Positions 32,009 through 41,009 of a DNA stretch of 64,000 nucleotides are shown here, one piece after another (positions within the stretch are counted from its first letter, which is position 1; every line of letters begins with the position of its first letter). Where the stretch lies: assembly GCA_035293945.1 (NCBI GenBank), contig DATGLV010000010.1, positions 62,001 through 126,000 of the forward strand, read 5' to 3'. A program made the position numbers and the translations under genes. Source of the DNA: VAZQ01 sp035293945 (GTDB taxonomy: Bacteria; Pseudomonadota; Alphaproteobacteria; Rhizobiales; Xanthobacteraceae). Below the pieces are notes generated by a model. That model saw nothing but the letters and a program-made list of their open reading frames with translations, was not told the origin of the DNA and ran no database searches.

Positions 32009-32827
32009 CTAGCCCCAACAATAAACGCGGTCGCCGGATTTCGCGTCAGCCATGAAGCTGCAGGCGGTCCAGCGCACGGTCGCGCCAAGGACCGGCGTCA
32101 CCCGATGTAAGTAGCGCCCGGAATTGACGATGATCATCTCGCCCGGCTCAAGGCGGAACGACACCCGTTCGACACCTTCGAGATCAGGCTTGGGCGAACT
32201 CACGCCGTCGAGCGCGATGCGGCCGCCCGGTGCCTCGGGCTCGAGATTGAAGATCTCGAGCGCTCCCCCTGCTTCGGCTTGCGAGAAGGCAAGCACGAAC
32301 GAGAACAGGCTGCCCTGGATGAGGGGCATGAGCTGGCGATAGCTCGGCCGCGCCGCCTGCTCGTCATCGAAATGCGGCGGGATATATCCGCCGGTGAGCT
32401 GGGCCCTCAGCGTGGTGAACATGTATTCGCTTCCCGGCCATGGGCCGGGAGGCGGCGCATAGGGGCGCCCACCGTCGAGCATCGACATCAGCTGCGATAC
32501 GCGCGCCTGCAGGTCAAGCCCAGCGGGAAACAGCGCCCGCAGGCCGGCTGCGAAGCGCGGCGCCTCGTCGAAATAATCCTCGAGATCAGGATGGGCGAGA
32601 TTGAGATTGATGCCGTAGAAGAAGGCCGCGAACTTGACCGGGAAATCAGTGCGGATGAGGCCGTGGCGATTGTGGGCGAGGTCGTCGCGGATGGAAGCGC
32701 AGGTCGCACTGTCATAGACGTTGCTGACGAGCACCGCGTCGAGCTCGCGGCAGCGCAAACGTGTCAGCAAGTCGGGAGATCGGCCGGCGTCCTCGGCGGC
32801 GACGGTGGCGGTGCGAAAGAACGTCAT
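32009..32827 (-). CDS. 2OG-Fe(II) dioxygenase-like protein of the radical SAM operon
   Basis: 272 residues from the ATG at 32827. The iron ligands can be placed: H-x-D in GGYIPPHFDDEQA and the distal His in NSGRYLHRVTPVLG, with an Arg two to ten residues on (ATVRWTACSF) for the 2-oxoglutarate carboxylate. The product is probably a hydroxylated peptide or small molecule. The gene lies 19 bases after radical SAM 2 and 6 bases before the methyltransferase, and shares their strand. Confidence 0.82.
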   Translation of the reverse strand: MTFFRTATVAAEDAGRSPDLLTRLRCRELDAVLVSNVYDSATCASIRDDLAHNRHGLIRTDFPVKFAAFFYGINLNLAHPDLEDYFDEAPRFAAGLRALFPAGLDLQARVSQLMSMLDGGRPYAPPPGPWPGSEYMFTTLRAQLTGGYIPPHFDDEQAARPSYRQLMPLIQGSLFSFVLAFSQAEAGGALEIFNLEPEAPGGRIALDGVSSPKPDLEGVERVSFRLEPGEMIIVNSGRYLHRVTPVLGATVRWTACSFMADAKSGDRVYCWG

Positions 32828-32846
32828 GGGAGTTGCGCGCCGCACA

Positions 32847-34181
32847 TCATTGATAACGGCCGCCCGGTGGTGGATAGACCCAGAAATATTCGCCGCTGCG
32901 GCCGTCTTCCCGCGCGGCCGTTTCGGTGAGGAAGGCAGCCTCGCGCGCCAAAGCCTCGCGTGACCAGCCGAGACAGGAGCGCATCTTAAGGGACAGCGGA
33001 TCATAGTCCAACCGATGCTCCGCCGGCGAGCGCACCATCAAGGCTGAAGGCAATACCACGCAATGATAGACGCGGAGCGCGCACGGCAGCCGCCGCGCCC
33101 GCTCGAAATTGCGGCGAAAGCTCTCCGGGCTGTCGCCCGGGAGCCCGACGATGATCTCGACCGCGGGCGTTGCCACTTGGCCCAGCGCCGCGAGCGTCTC
33201 ATCAAAGCGCGCCTCGTCGTATTTGCGCTCGACATTGGCAAGCACCTTGTTGTCGAAGGATTGCAGGCCCACCCCCACATAGGCATTGCCCACGCCTTTA
33301 AGAAAGTCGAGGTGCTCGCGCCGCACCTTCGCGGGATAGATCTCGCAGATGAGGCCGCGCTGCGAGAGAAATCCGGAACGCTCGGCGGCTGCGCGCAGAT
33401 TGTTGAAGGCCGCTTGATTGAGATTGAGGCCCGCATCGGCCAGCAAGGCGGCGCCGAGCCCAAGGCGCTCCATGGCGGAAAATTCCTGGCCAAGGTTTTC
33501 GGCTGTGCGCACGCGCTTGGGGGATTCGAGCGTGCCCCATTCGCAAAACGTGCAGGTGAAGGGACATCCGCGATAGGTCTGCAGCACGCCGAGGCCGCCT
33601 CCGGGCACGAGATTCATCGCATAGGGCGAAGCAAGCTCGTTCAAGTCGCCGAGCGGTCGCGCGGGCGTTTCATGCCAAGCATCTGCCTTGCGCAATGCCA
33701 GGCCGGCGATCCCGGAGAGCTGCTCGGGCCTGCGGTCCTGAAGCTCCACGACAGCGCGGAACGTGTGCTCGCCTTCGCTGATGACGAGCACGTCGATAGC
33801 GGATGCCTTCTGCCCATGCGGCGCGTGCTGGAGCATCACCGGCCGCGCCGAAGGCCCGCCGAACACGATCAGCCGCCTCGGATCCTCATCCTTCAAACGC
33901 ACTGCGAGATCGAGGAAGAACGGAAACGACCACAGATAGACCGAGCAGCCGACCACATCCGGATCGAAGGCGATGACCTCCGCGGCGACGCGCTCGACAT
34001 CGCTGCCCTCCAAGTCCCAGACCCTGAGCTCGAGGCCGGGCAAGCGCGCAGCACGCAGCGCGGCTTCCACCATGTAGAGCCCGAGATTGGGAATGAATTG
34101 CGGCATCGCCCGGTCGCGAACCGGATAGCGCGCCAACAGCGCGACACGGCGGCCCGAGCGGATGGGGGTCACGCCGGACAT
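32847..34181 (-). CDS. B12-binding-type radical SAM protein 2
   Basis: 444 residues from the ATG at 34181, which overlaps the end of radical SAM 1 by 13 bases. The N-terminal Rossmann-like B12-binding domain (RVALLARYPVRDRAMPQFIPNLGLYMVEAALRAARLPG...VVGCSVYLWSFPFFLDLA) lacks the DxHxxG cobalt-ligand motif. The radical SAM core has the cluster motif C-x3-C-x2-C in YRGCPFTCTFCEWG, then LLADAGLNLNQAAF and VEIIVGLPGDSPESFRRN. Such proteins do methylations or ring and peptide modifications. Its paralogue sits directly upstream. Confidence 0.88.
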   Translation of the reverse strand: MSGVTPIRSGRRVALLARYPVRDRAMPQFIPNLGLYMVEAALRAARLPGLELRVWDLEGSDVERVAAEVIAFDPDVVGCSVYLWSFPFFLDLAVRLKDEDPRRLIVFGGPSARPVMLQHAPHGQKASAIDVLVISEGEHTFRAVVELQDRRPEQLSGIAGLALRKADAWHETPARPLGDLNELASPYAMNLVPGGGLGVLQTYRGCPFTCTFCEWGTLESPKRVRTAENLGQEFSAMERLGLGAALLADAGLNLNQAAFNNLRAAAERSGFLSQRGLICEIYPAKVRREHLDFLKGVGNAYVGVGLQSFDNKVLANVERKYDEARFDETLAALGQVATPAVEIIVGLPGDSPESFRRNFERARRLPCALRVYHCVVLPSALMVRSPAEHRLDYDPLSLKMRSCLGWSREALAREAAFLTETAAREDGRSGEYFWVYPPPGGRYQ

Positions 34182-35506
34182 GCTACGGCATTGCCGCTGG
34201 AACGGCGGGGCATCGACCACCAGAAGCGGCCGACCTTGCCGCCGCATGCGCGCGCGCGCTGGTCGAGCTCGCTCCGCATCGCAGCCAGCGCCTCGGCGTT
34301 CCAACCAAGGCAGGAGATCATCGAGAGATCGCTCGGGTCAAATACCATGTTGAACTCGGGCAGGCCGCGGGTCATCAGTGCGTCGGGCAATACCAGGCAA
34401 TGATAGGCGCGAACGCTCGCCGGCAGCGACAGCGCATAATCCAGCGTGCGGCGGAAACCCTCGGGCGAGTCTCCCGGCAGCCCGAAGATGATCTGCAGCT
34501 CGATATTGGTGACGGCGGCGAGCGCGCGGACTGCGGCTTCGAATCGCGGCGAGTCGGACGGGCGCTGATGCAGGCGCAGGACCGCCTGATCCTTTGACTG
34601 CATGCCGACCCCGAGGTAGGCGGGGCCGATCTCGCGCATGAATTCGAGGTGCTCGTCGCGCACCACCGAGGGATAGATTTCCGCCCAGAACAGCGAGCGC
34701 TTGAGGAATCCGGTGCGCCGGTTGGCTTCGCGCAAGTTGCCGAAGGCGCGAATGTTGAGGTTGAGCCCGGCATCGAGCAGGAATACCGCCGGCGCGTCTA
34801 CGCGGGCGAAGCCCTCGAGCTCGCGTGCGATATAGCCGGCCGAGAATGTCGCCTTGAATTTTCCGGGCACGCCCCATTCGCAGAACCGGCAGGACAGCGG
34901 GCAGCCCCGATAGGTCTCCAGATATGCGACCGCGCCGTATGGCATCAGGCCAAGCGCAAATGGCGAGGAGAGCTGATCGAGATCGACCGGAGCCTCACGC
35001 CGGGCGGTGCGCAGCCAGCCGGAGCTTGTGGGCAGCGTGAGCCCGGAGACCGATTTGAGCCCGGTCGGCGAGAGATCCGGCAAAGCCGCGATCTCGCGGA
35101 AGATCTCTTCGCCGTCGCCTTCGACGATCGCGTCGAGATAGGTGGCGGCTTGGCCATACGGTTCGAGATCGAACAACGCAGCCCGTGCCGAAGGGCCGCC
35201 GAACACGACGATGCAGGACGGGCGCCGGCGCTTGATCTCGCGCGCGACCGCGATCAAACATGGCGTCGACCATACATAGATGGAGAAGCCGACGAGCTCG
35301 GGCTCGAAGGCGAGAATGTCGTGCACATAGGCCTCGACGTTGTCGTGCCCGTGATCGATCAGCGTCACGCTGTGCCGGTGTCCGGCATCACCCACCACCG
35401 CAGCTTGGATGCGGCGTATGCCGAAGCTCGGCAGAACCAGCGGTCCGAGCTCGTCGGCATCCGGCCGCGGCGTGAGACAAACAAGCGCTATGCGACGATC
35501 GGCCAA
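34169..35506 (-). CDS. B12-binding-type radical SAM protein 1
   Basis: 445 residues, about the same length and layout as the downstream paralogue. The N-terminal B12-like domain (IALVCLTPRPDADELGPLVLPSFGIRRIQ...LVGFSIYVWSTPCLIAVA) is followed by the 4Fe-4S motif in YRGCPLSCRFCEWG, FLLDAGLNLNIRAF and LQIIFGLPGDSPEGFRR. The shared CEWG and DAGLNLN motifs show that the two arose by duplication. As first gene of the four-gene cassette, it starts about 200 bases downstream of the HlyD gene, separated by a palindromic repeat. Confidence 0.88.
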   Translation of the reverse strand: MADRRIALVCLTPRPDADELGPLVLPSFGIRRIQAAVVGDAGHRHSVTLIDHGHDNVEAYVHDILAFEPELVGFSIYVWSTPCLIAVAREIKRRRPSCIVVFGGPSARAALFDLEPYGQAATYLDAIVEGDGEEIFREIAALPDLSPTGLKSVSGLTLPTSSGWLRTARREAPVDLDQLSSPFALGLMPYGAVAYLETYRGCPLSCRFCEWGVPGKFKATFSAGYIARELEGFARVDAPAVFLLDAGLNLNIRAFGNLREANRRTGFLKRSLFWAEIYPSVVRDEHLEFMREIGPAYLGVGMQSKDQAVLRLHQRPSDSPRFEAAVRALAAVTNIELQIIFGLPGDSPEGFRRTLDYALSLPASVRAYHCLVLPDALMTRGLPEFNMVFDPSDLSMISCLGWNAEALAAMRSELDQRARACGGKVGRFWWSMPRRSSGNAVACPA

Positions 35507-35560
35507 AGGTGCATCCGCGGGATAGAGCAGCTCTCGCGATCTTATAGAACTGTTGCCGAG

Positions 35561-35687
35561 TCATCGCCGGGCTTGTCCCGGCGATCCACGCCGTTCTTGC
35601 TCGAGCCAACAGGAACAAGACGTGGATGCCCGCCACATAAGGGCGTTTGCGACCGTCTTTCAACGGGCTATGCGCGGGCGTGACTCC
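35561..35687. repeat. Dispersed palindromic repeat of the alphaproteobacterial type
   Basis: TCATCGCCGGGCTTGTCCCGGCGATCCACG at the left contains its own hairpin. It is answered by AAGACGTGGATGCCCGCCACA and, after an interruption, GCGGGCGTGAC at the right. This two-armed 'CCGGGCTTG...CCGGCGATCCACG' element is familiar from many Rhizobiales intergenic regions. It separates the HlyD gene from the radical SAM operon and may terminate or attenuate transcription. Confidence 0.65.
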
Positions 35688-35713
35688 AATGCAATTTGGC
35701 GCCCGCCAGGTGG

Positions 35714-36601
35714 CTATTTCGCCGCCTCCGCGGTGGCCGGGCCCGCCGCGGCCTGGAATTGAACCTTGCACCTGATTCCGGCCGGCAGGCGCCCCGCAGG
35801 GTTGGGCAGAGCGAGCCGCACCCCAAACGTGCCGCTTGCCGCATCGAGCACCTGGTCCACCACCGTCACGGCTGCCGAATAGGAGCCGCCGATCGGTTGT
35901 TGCGGGTGCACCTCGGCGGTCGAGCCGATCGCGATGCGCCCATATTGGCTTGTCGGCACGAACACCTCGACCCGCAGCGGATCGATCTGCGCGAGCGTCA
36001 ACACCGGGCTCTGCTCGTTGCGATACTCGCCCGGGACCAGGAGCCGCTCCGTCACCACGCCATCGATCGGGCTCACCAGCGTGCGCTGCTTGACCTGCTC
36101 CTCGGCCTGGCCGACTTCCAGTCGGGCGATCTCCTGATTGAGCTCGGCCTCCTTGACCTGCTGCTCGGCAACGTTGGCATCGGAATCGGCTTCCTCTGCG
36201 GTCGCTTGCGCGACGATGTTCTTGGCGACGAGCTGGCCGGCGCGGTCGTTCTTTCGGCGCAGGAGCTCGAGCCGCGCCTGCGCCGCCTTGATCGCGAAGT
36301 CGTTGCCGGCGCGAGCGCGCGCCAGCTTCAGTGTAGCCTGCTCGAGTCCGTCTTCGAGCTTTCCCAGCACCTGGCCTTTGTGCACCACATCGCCGCGGTC
36401 GACATCGACGCGGGCGAGCACGCCAACGACGGGGGTTGCGAGTTTAACCACCTGCTGTGGCTCGATCACGCAGTCGAGCTCAGGGATATCGGCGGTTTGA
36501 GCCCTGGCGCCGCTGGCCACGAGGAAGAGCAAACAGCCGAGGGCCGTCAGACGCTCTGCGCAGGCAAAATCTCTCACGGTCGCGCTCCAGGGATTCCGCA
36601 T
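35714..36601 (-). CDS. HlyD-family periplasmic adaptor protein
   Basis: 295 residues from the ATG at 36601. A signal-like N-terminus (LTALGCLLFLVASGARAQTA) is followed by a lipoyl half (VIEPQQVVKLATPVVGVLARVDVDRGDVVHKGQVLGKL), a helical hairpin (ATLKLARARAGND ... EQVKQRTL), the second lipoyl half (SPIDGVVTERLLVPGEYRNEQSPVLTLAQIDPLRVEVFVP) and a beta-barrel region. It would link an inner-membrane exporter to the outer membrane. No RND or ABC exporter gene sits next to it; its neighbours are SecA-like and M50-HlyD genes, which suggests a non-standard export complex. Confidence 0.88.
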   Translation of the reverse strand: MRNPWSATVRDFACAERLTALGCLLFLVASGARAQTADIPELDCVIEPQQVVKLATPVVGVLARVDVDRGDVVHKGQVLGKLEDGLEQATLKLARARAGNDFAIKAAQARLELLRRKNDRAGQLVAKNIVAQATAEEADSDANVAEQQVKEAELNQEIARLEVGQAEEQVKQRTLVSPIDGVVTERLLVPGEYRNEQSPVLTLAQIDPLRVEVFVPTSQYGRIAIGSTAEVHPQQPIGGSYSAAVTVVDQVLDAASGTFGVRLALPNPAGRLPAGIRCKVQFQAAAGPATAEAAK

Positions 36602-36711
36602 CCTTAGTGCATGCTTAACACGGGCTGCAGCCCGCCTGCTTCCCCCAATCCACAAGCCCGCGGCGCAAGTAACACAGATTGCGTTAAAAATGAACATTGC
36701 GGCCGCAGGGC

Positions 36712-38721
36712 TCACTCAGGTCGGCCCGAAAAGGCGAGCGTCTTGCTCTGCGAACGGTCCGACTGCAGGAGGTCCGCCCGCATGCGCGCATGCAGCCATT
36801 CGGCGCGCCGCTGTGCCATCCGCAGCATGATGCGGCCGACCGAGGGCCCCCATCGACGCAAGGCCGGAGCGGCAAGGCGCGACAGGATCGGGCCGATCTC
36901 GAAATCCATCAGCGGATCCTCGAGCGAAAGGATCGCCTGGAAGCATCCGGGCTCGCCCTGGCGGCCGCTGCGGCCGGCGAGCTGGTCGTCGATCCGCCGG
37001 GCGTCATGCCGCTCGGTCATGATCACATGCAGCCCACCCAGCTTAAGGGCATCCTCGTCGATATGAATGTCGGTGCCGCGCCCCGCCATGTTGGTGGCGA
37101 CGGTGATGCGGCCGCGCCCGCCCGCAAGAGCGATGATGTCGGCCTCGTGCTTGTCCTGCGTGGCGTTGAGCACGGTGTGCGGCAGCCCGGCGGCGGTCAG
37201 CGCCGCGCCCGCGCGTTCGGACGCGGCGACCGAGCGCGTGCCGATCAGCACCGGGACGCCCTTCTGGTGCAGCTCCGTCACGCGGGCGAGGATGGCGCGC
37301 CACTTCTCGGCCTCGGTCGCGACCACTTCATCCGGAAGATGTCGCCGCTTAATCGGGCGATGCGTCGGAATGCTGGCGACCGGGAGCCGATAGACCCGCC
37401 ACAGCTCGCGCGCGACCGGGCGAAGAGTGCCGCTCATCCCGGACAGCCGGCGATAGCGGCGGAAGAAGCGCTGGTAGGTGATCCGGGCGATGGTGGCACG
37501 GCGCGCCGAGAGCGCGCAGCCTTCCTTGTGCTCGATCATCTGATGCAGGCCATCGCTCCACTGGCGGTCCGGCATGATGCGGCCAGTATATTCGTCGACG
37601 ATTTTCACCTTGCCGTCGCTCACCACATATTGCTCGCCGGGCTTGAACAGGTGCAGGGCGGACAGCGCCTGGCGCGCCAATTCCTCGCGCGCGACGACGC
37701 TGCGCCAGGCGCCGCCGCGCGCCGTGCCAAAAGCGGCGATGCGCGACTGCCCGCTGGCAGTCAAGAAAACCCGCCGCTCCTCGAGCGAGATGAAATAGTC
37801 CTGTCCATGCGCGAGCTCGCGCGCGAGCTCGAGCGCGGCCGCGATGGTATCAGCATCGAAGGTGGACTCGACCAAGCCCGATATGATGAGCGGCGTGCGC
37901 GCCTCGTCGATAAGCACGCTGTCGGCTTCGTCGACGATTGCGAAATGCAGCCCGCGCAGCCGCAAGGCCCGCGCGCGCGGCGCTTCGCTGTGCATCGCTT
38001 CAAGCTTCAGCGTAAGGTCGCCGTCGGCCTGCCCGAGCAGGATACGATCGCGCAGATAGTCGAAGGCGAGCTCCTTATTGGTGCAGTAGGTAATATCGCA
38101 GCGATAGGCGGCGCGGCGCTCCTCCGCGCTTTGTCCCTGCAGCACGACCCCGACGGTGAGACCGAGCTGCCGGTAAAGCGGACCCATCTGCTCGGCGTCG
38201 CGGCGCGCGAGATAATCATTGACGGTGACCACATGCACCGGAAACCCGGCGAGCGCCGCTGTGCCGGCCGTGAGCGTTGCGGTCAGCGTCTTGCCTTCGC
38301 CGGTCGCCATCTCGGCCAACCAGCCTTTGAGCATCGCGAAGGCGCCCATCATCTGCACGCCGAAATGGCGCTTGCCGAGAACGCGCGCGGACAGCTCGCG
38401 AATGAGCGCGAAGGCGCGCGCCACCTCGCGGTCGGGCAGGTCGCCTGCGCGCCGCAGCGCCAGCGCGACCTCGCGCACGGCGGGCGGGAAATCATCGAGT
38501 GCGAGCGCTCGGAAGGCGTCCGTGTGCTCTTCGACCAGCGAGACGATGCGTGACAGCGCGCGCACACGGCGGGCGGACGCCCGCGCGGCGATCTCGGCGC
38601 CGACGATCTCAGTCAGGAAATCGAGCGGCTGCGGCGCTCTTTCGATGCGCTCCGGATAGAGCCGCAGCGGACGAGGCACAGCCGCTGAAGGAAGCGTCAG
38701 CTCAGACACCAGACTAGACAT
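36712..38721 (-). CDS. SecA-like preprotein translocase ATPase, short paralogue
   Basis: 669 residues from the ATG at 38721, which overlaps the M50 gene stop by 8 bases. SecA motor motifs are intact: Walker A in EMATGEGKTLTATL (about 137-150), TVNDYLARRDAEQMGPLYRQLGLTVG, the DEAD segment VDEADSVLIDEARTPLIISG, GMSGTLRPVARELW, TNMAGRGTDIHI and GRSGRQGEPG. Canonical SecA is about 900 residues. Here the C-terminal linker and zinc-binding tail are absent and the helical wing region is short, so this is an accessory SecA likely dedicated to one substrate. Co-translation with the membrane protease-adaptor implies a shared function. Confidence 0.9.
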   Translation of the reverse strand: MSSLVSELTLPSAAVPRPLRLYPERIERAPQPLDFLTEIVGAEIAARASARRVRALSRIVSLVEEHTDAFRALALDDFPPAVREVALALRRAGDLPDREVARAFALIRELSARVLGKRHFGVQMMGAFAMLKGWLAEMATGEGKTLTATLTAGTAALAGFPVHVVTVNDYLARRDAEQMGPLYRQLGLTVGVVLQGQSAEERRAAYRCDITYCTNKELAFDYLRDRILLGQADGDLTLKLEAMHSEAPRARALRLRGLHFAIVDEADSVLIDEARTPLIISGLVESTFDADTIAAALELARELAHGQDYFISLEERRVFLTASGQSRIAAFGTARGGAWRSVVAREELARQALSALHLFKPGEQYVVSDGKVKIVDEYTGRIMPDRQWSDGLHQMIEHKEGCALSARRATIARITYQRFFRRYRRLSGMSGTLRPVARELWRVYRLPVASIPTHRPIKRRHLPDEVVATEAEKWRAILARVTELHQKGVPVLIGTRSVAASERAGAALTAAGLPHTVLNATQDKHEADIIALAGGRGRITVATNMAGRGTDIHIDEDALKLGGLHVIMTERHDARRIDDQLAGRSGRQGEPGCFQAILSLEDPLMDFEIGPILSRLAAPALRRWGPSVGRIMLRMAQRRAEWLHARMRADLLQSDRSQSKTLAFSGRPE

Positions 38722-40858
38722 GGAACTGCCCGAGAAAGAACTGTCGGAACGCGCGCATGATGCGAAACGCCAAAGGCTCGTACCCATGATCGAACCGCAC
38801 ATAGACGCGGGCACCCGCCAGGCGCGGCGGCACCGGCTTCAACAAATCGACGTCGAACAGGAACATGCTGAACAGGGACTGCGGCTTCTGCGTCTTTGCC
38901 GGATCGAGCACGATCGGGCCGCCGGCTTGCGTGGTCAGCGCGAGGCTCGGCACTTCCGTCTGCGCGGCGGGCACCTCGCGCTGGATGTGCGCCGACACCG
39001 GCTCATCCAGGTTCTCGGCAAAATAGGCCTCGACGCTTCGGGTGCGTTGGCGCACCAGATCGACGTCGGCTTGCGGCACCACGACCCGGACCACCAGATC
39101 ATTGTCGCCCACCACATAGCCCACGAGGTCTCCGCGCTTGAAGAAACGGCCCGGCAGGTCCTCGGCGTGCGGCAGGATGAAACGGCCGTCCTGCTCGGCT
39201 GCGATGTTGAGGTCGTCCTCGCGCGTGCGATAGGCCGCAAGCGTGCTGGTCAGGCGCTGCACCTGTTCTTGCAGCACCTCGGCTTGCACGCGATCGAGCT
39301 GCCGTACCGCATCGAGCCGCAGCTGCATTTCCTCGCGCTGCGCATCGATGAGCGCGACCTTGGCGCTCAGGATCGGGTCTGCGAGCGTAACGAGCTCCCG
39401 ATGCGCCGCAACGCGCGAGCCCGGCGTGCTCAGGATATCGGTTACGAAGCCTTCGGCCTTGGCCCGCACCTCGGCGCGCTCGGGAATCCAGACCACGCCT
39501 TGGGCGACGGTCGCGTAGGGCAGGGGAATGAGGAAGAGAACCGCGAGCGCGGCTGCCGCAAGGCCGCCGACGACGGTGAGGGCACGCCGCCTTTGCCCGC
39601 GCAGGCGCGAGCTCGTAATCAGGAAGCGGATGCCCTTCAGAATTGGCAGCACCGCTATGGAGATGATGGCCCAGATCGCCATGGCGGCGCCCAACAGGAA
39701 CAGGCGCGTCGCCAGGAAGACCGCGATCCCGAACGACACGATCACGCGGTAGAAGAAGGAAAGGATCGCATAGCCGAGCAGCCATTTCGCCTCCCCGGGC
39801 GCACTCGCCGGATCGTCCAGCCCGTCGATCCCGAGCAAGTGGCGCTGCACCAGGAAGAACAGATAGGCGTTGGCACGGGTGGCGAGGTTCGGAATTTCAA
39901 TGAGATCGGCGAGGATATAGTAGCCGTCGAAACGCAGCAGCGGATTGCCGTTGAAAAAGAGCGTCGACACGCCGCCGATCAACACCACGTCGAAGGCGAC
40001 CGCGCGCCCGAGCCCGGGACTCGCATTGACCCAGACGACCAAGGCGATGGCGGCGAGCGCGAGCTCGACGATGATGCCGGCGGCGCCGACCACGATCCGC
40101 CGCCGTTTGTGCCGGAACGCCGCCGAGGCCGACGCGTCCACGTAGGGAACCGGAATGAACACGAGCAGCATGACGCCGACCTCGTGCACCTCTCCACCCC
40201 AGACCTTGGTCGCATAAGCGTGGCCGGCCTCGTGCAACGCCTTCATTATCGGGTAGACGAGGGCGATCAAGGCGATGTTCTGGGCCACCAACACGCGATC
40301 GGCCACGTTGGAGACAAGCTCCGACCAATTCAGCATGGCGAGAACTGCGCCGACGGCGACCAGCGTGAGCCAACAGGCGAAGCCGGCAATGCTGAACAGC
40401 GGCCGCACCGCCGGCAACGTCCAATCGAGCAGCCGGTCGGGATCGAACAGCGGTAGTCGGAGCGCCATCGGGTTGCGTAACCGCTGAATCAGGCGTCGGC
40501 GATCGGATTGCTGCGAACGTTCGGCAATCTCGCCGATGTCGGGCGGCAGCTCGCCCTGCAGCAGGTCGGCGGCGTGCAGCTGTGCGAGCAGCTGAATGGT
40601 CTCGTCCTGCGTCGGCGGGTCCTCGCTCGCCCGCTCGCCCGCAATATCCCAGATTTCGCGCAAGCTGCGGCGCCCGTCCATCAGGCAGAGCATGCGATTG
40701 GCCGCTGGCGAAACGCGGAAGAAGCGGCCCGTCTGATGATCCTGCAGCACGTACCAGATCTGCCCGCGGAACGTGTGCCGATGCATCTGCGCGTGGGCGC
40801 GCAGCCGCGGCTTGAGCTCGGCGACGCGATACCAGGAATTGCTGAACAGCGATGCCAT
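38714..40858 (-). CDS. PqqD-like / M50 site-2 protease / HlyD fusion membrane protein
   Basis: 714 residues. Residues 1-105 resemble PqqD (RFFRVSPAANRMLCLMDGRRSLREIWDIAGE...LLAQLHAADLLQ), the fold used to grip peptide leaders. A multi-spanning M50 metalloprotease follows, with HEAGH at 209-213 and the partner NPLLRFDG at 305-312, so the zinc ligands are present. After more membrane helices (to about 465) an HlyD-type half is found (GVVWIPERAEVRAKAEGFVTDILSTPGSRVAAHRELVTLADP ...). The protein could bind, cleave and hand over an exported protein at the inner membrane. It sits between GAF-HlyD and SecA genes on one strand. Confidence 0.85.
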   Translation of the reverse strand: MASLFSNSWYRVAELKPRLRAHAQMHRHTFRGQIWYVLQDHQTGRFFRVSPAANRMLCLMDGRRSLREIWDIAGERASEDPPTQDETIQLLAQLHAADLLQGELPPDIGEIAERSQQSDRRRLIQRLRNPMALRLPLFDPDRLLDWTLPAVRPLFSIAGFACWLTLVAVGAVLAMLNWSELVSNVADRVLVAQNIALIALVYPIMKALHEAGHAYATKVWGGEVHEVGVMLLVFIPVPYVDASASAAFRHKRRRIVVGAAGIIVELALAAIALVVWVNASPGLGRAVAFDVVLIGGVSTLFFNGNPLLRFDGYYILADLIEIPNLATRANAYLFFLVQRHLLGIDGLDDPASAPGEAKWLLGYAILSFFYRVIVSFGIAVFLATRLFLLGAAMAIWAIISIAVLPILKGIRFLITSSRLRGQRRRALTVVGGLAAAALAVLFLIPLPYATVAQGVVWIPERAEVRAKAEGFVTDILSTPGSRVAAHRELVTLADPILSAKVALIDAQREEMQLRLDAVRQLDRVQAEVLQEQVQRLTSTLAAYRTREDDLNIAAEQDGRFILPHAEDLPGRFFKRGDLVGYVVGDNDLVVRVVVPQADVDLVRQRTRSVEAYFAENLDEPVSAHIQREVPAAQTEVPSLALTTQAGGPIVLDPAKTQKPQSLFSMFLFDVDLLKPVPPRLAGARVYVRFDHGYEPLAFRIMRAFRQFFLGQFHV

Positions 40859-40893
40859 GTTCAGCCGCCGACCTTTGGGTCGCGCGGTGTAGG

Positions 40894-40956
40894 GTGTGCA
40901 AAATCGCGCTGCGAGGTCTGGCTGCGTGCGCAACCGCGCGGCGCGATTTTGCGCAC
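40894..40956. other. Strong intercistronic stem-loop
   Basis: GTGTGCAAAATCGCGC (40894-40909) pairs with GCGCGATTTTGCGCAC (40941-40956) at 15 of 16 positions across a 31-base loop. It occupies the 150-base gap between the GAF-HlyD gene and the M50 fusion gene. It could stabilise or partially terminate the transcript, or be a repeat element. Confidence 0.55.
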
Positions 40957-41009
40957 CGGATAGGCAGAGAACGGCGCGGTTGCACACCGTACGCTGCGTC
41001 GAGCTACCA

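Noticed and set aside
36697..38553. A 618-codon plus-strand frame opposite the SecA-like gene
   Set aside because: It is a shadow: all recognisable motifs are on the minus strand.
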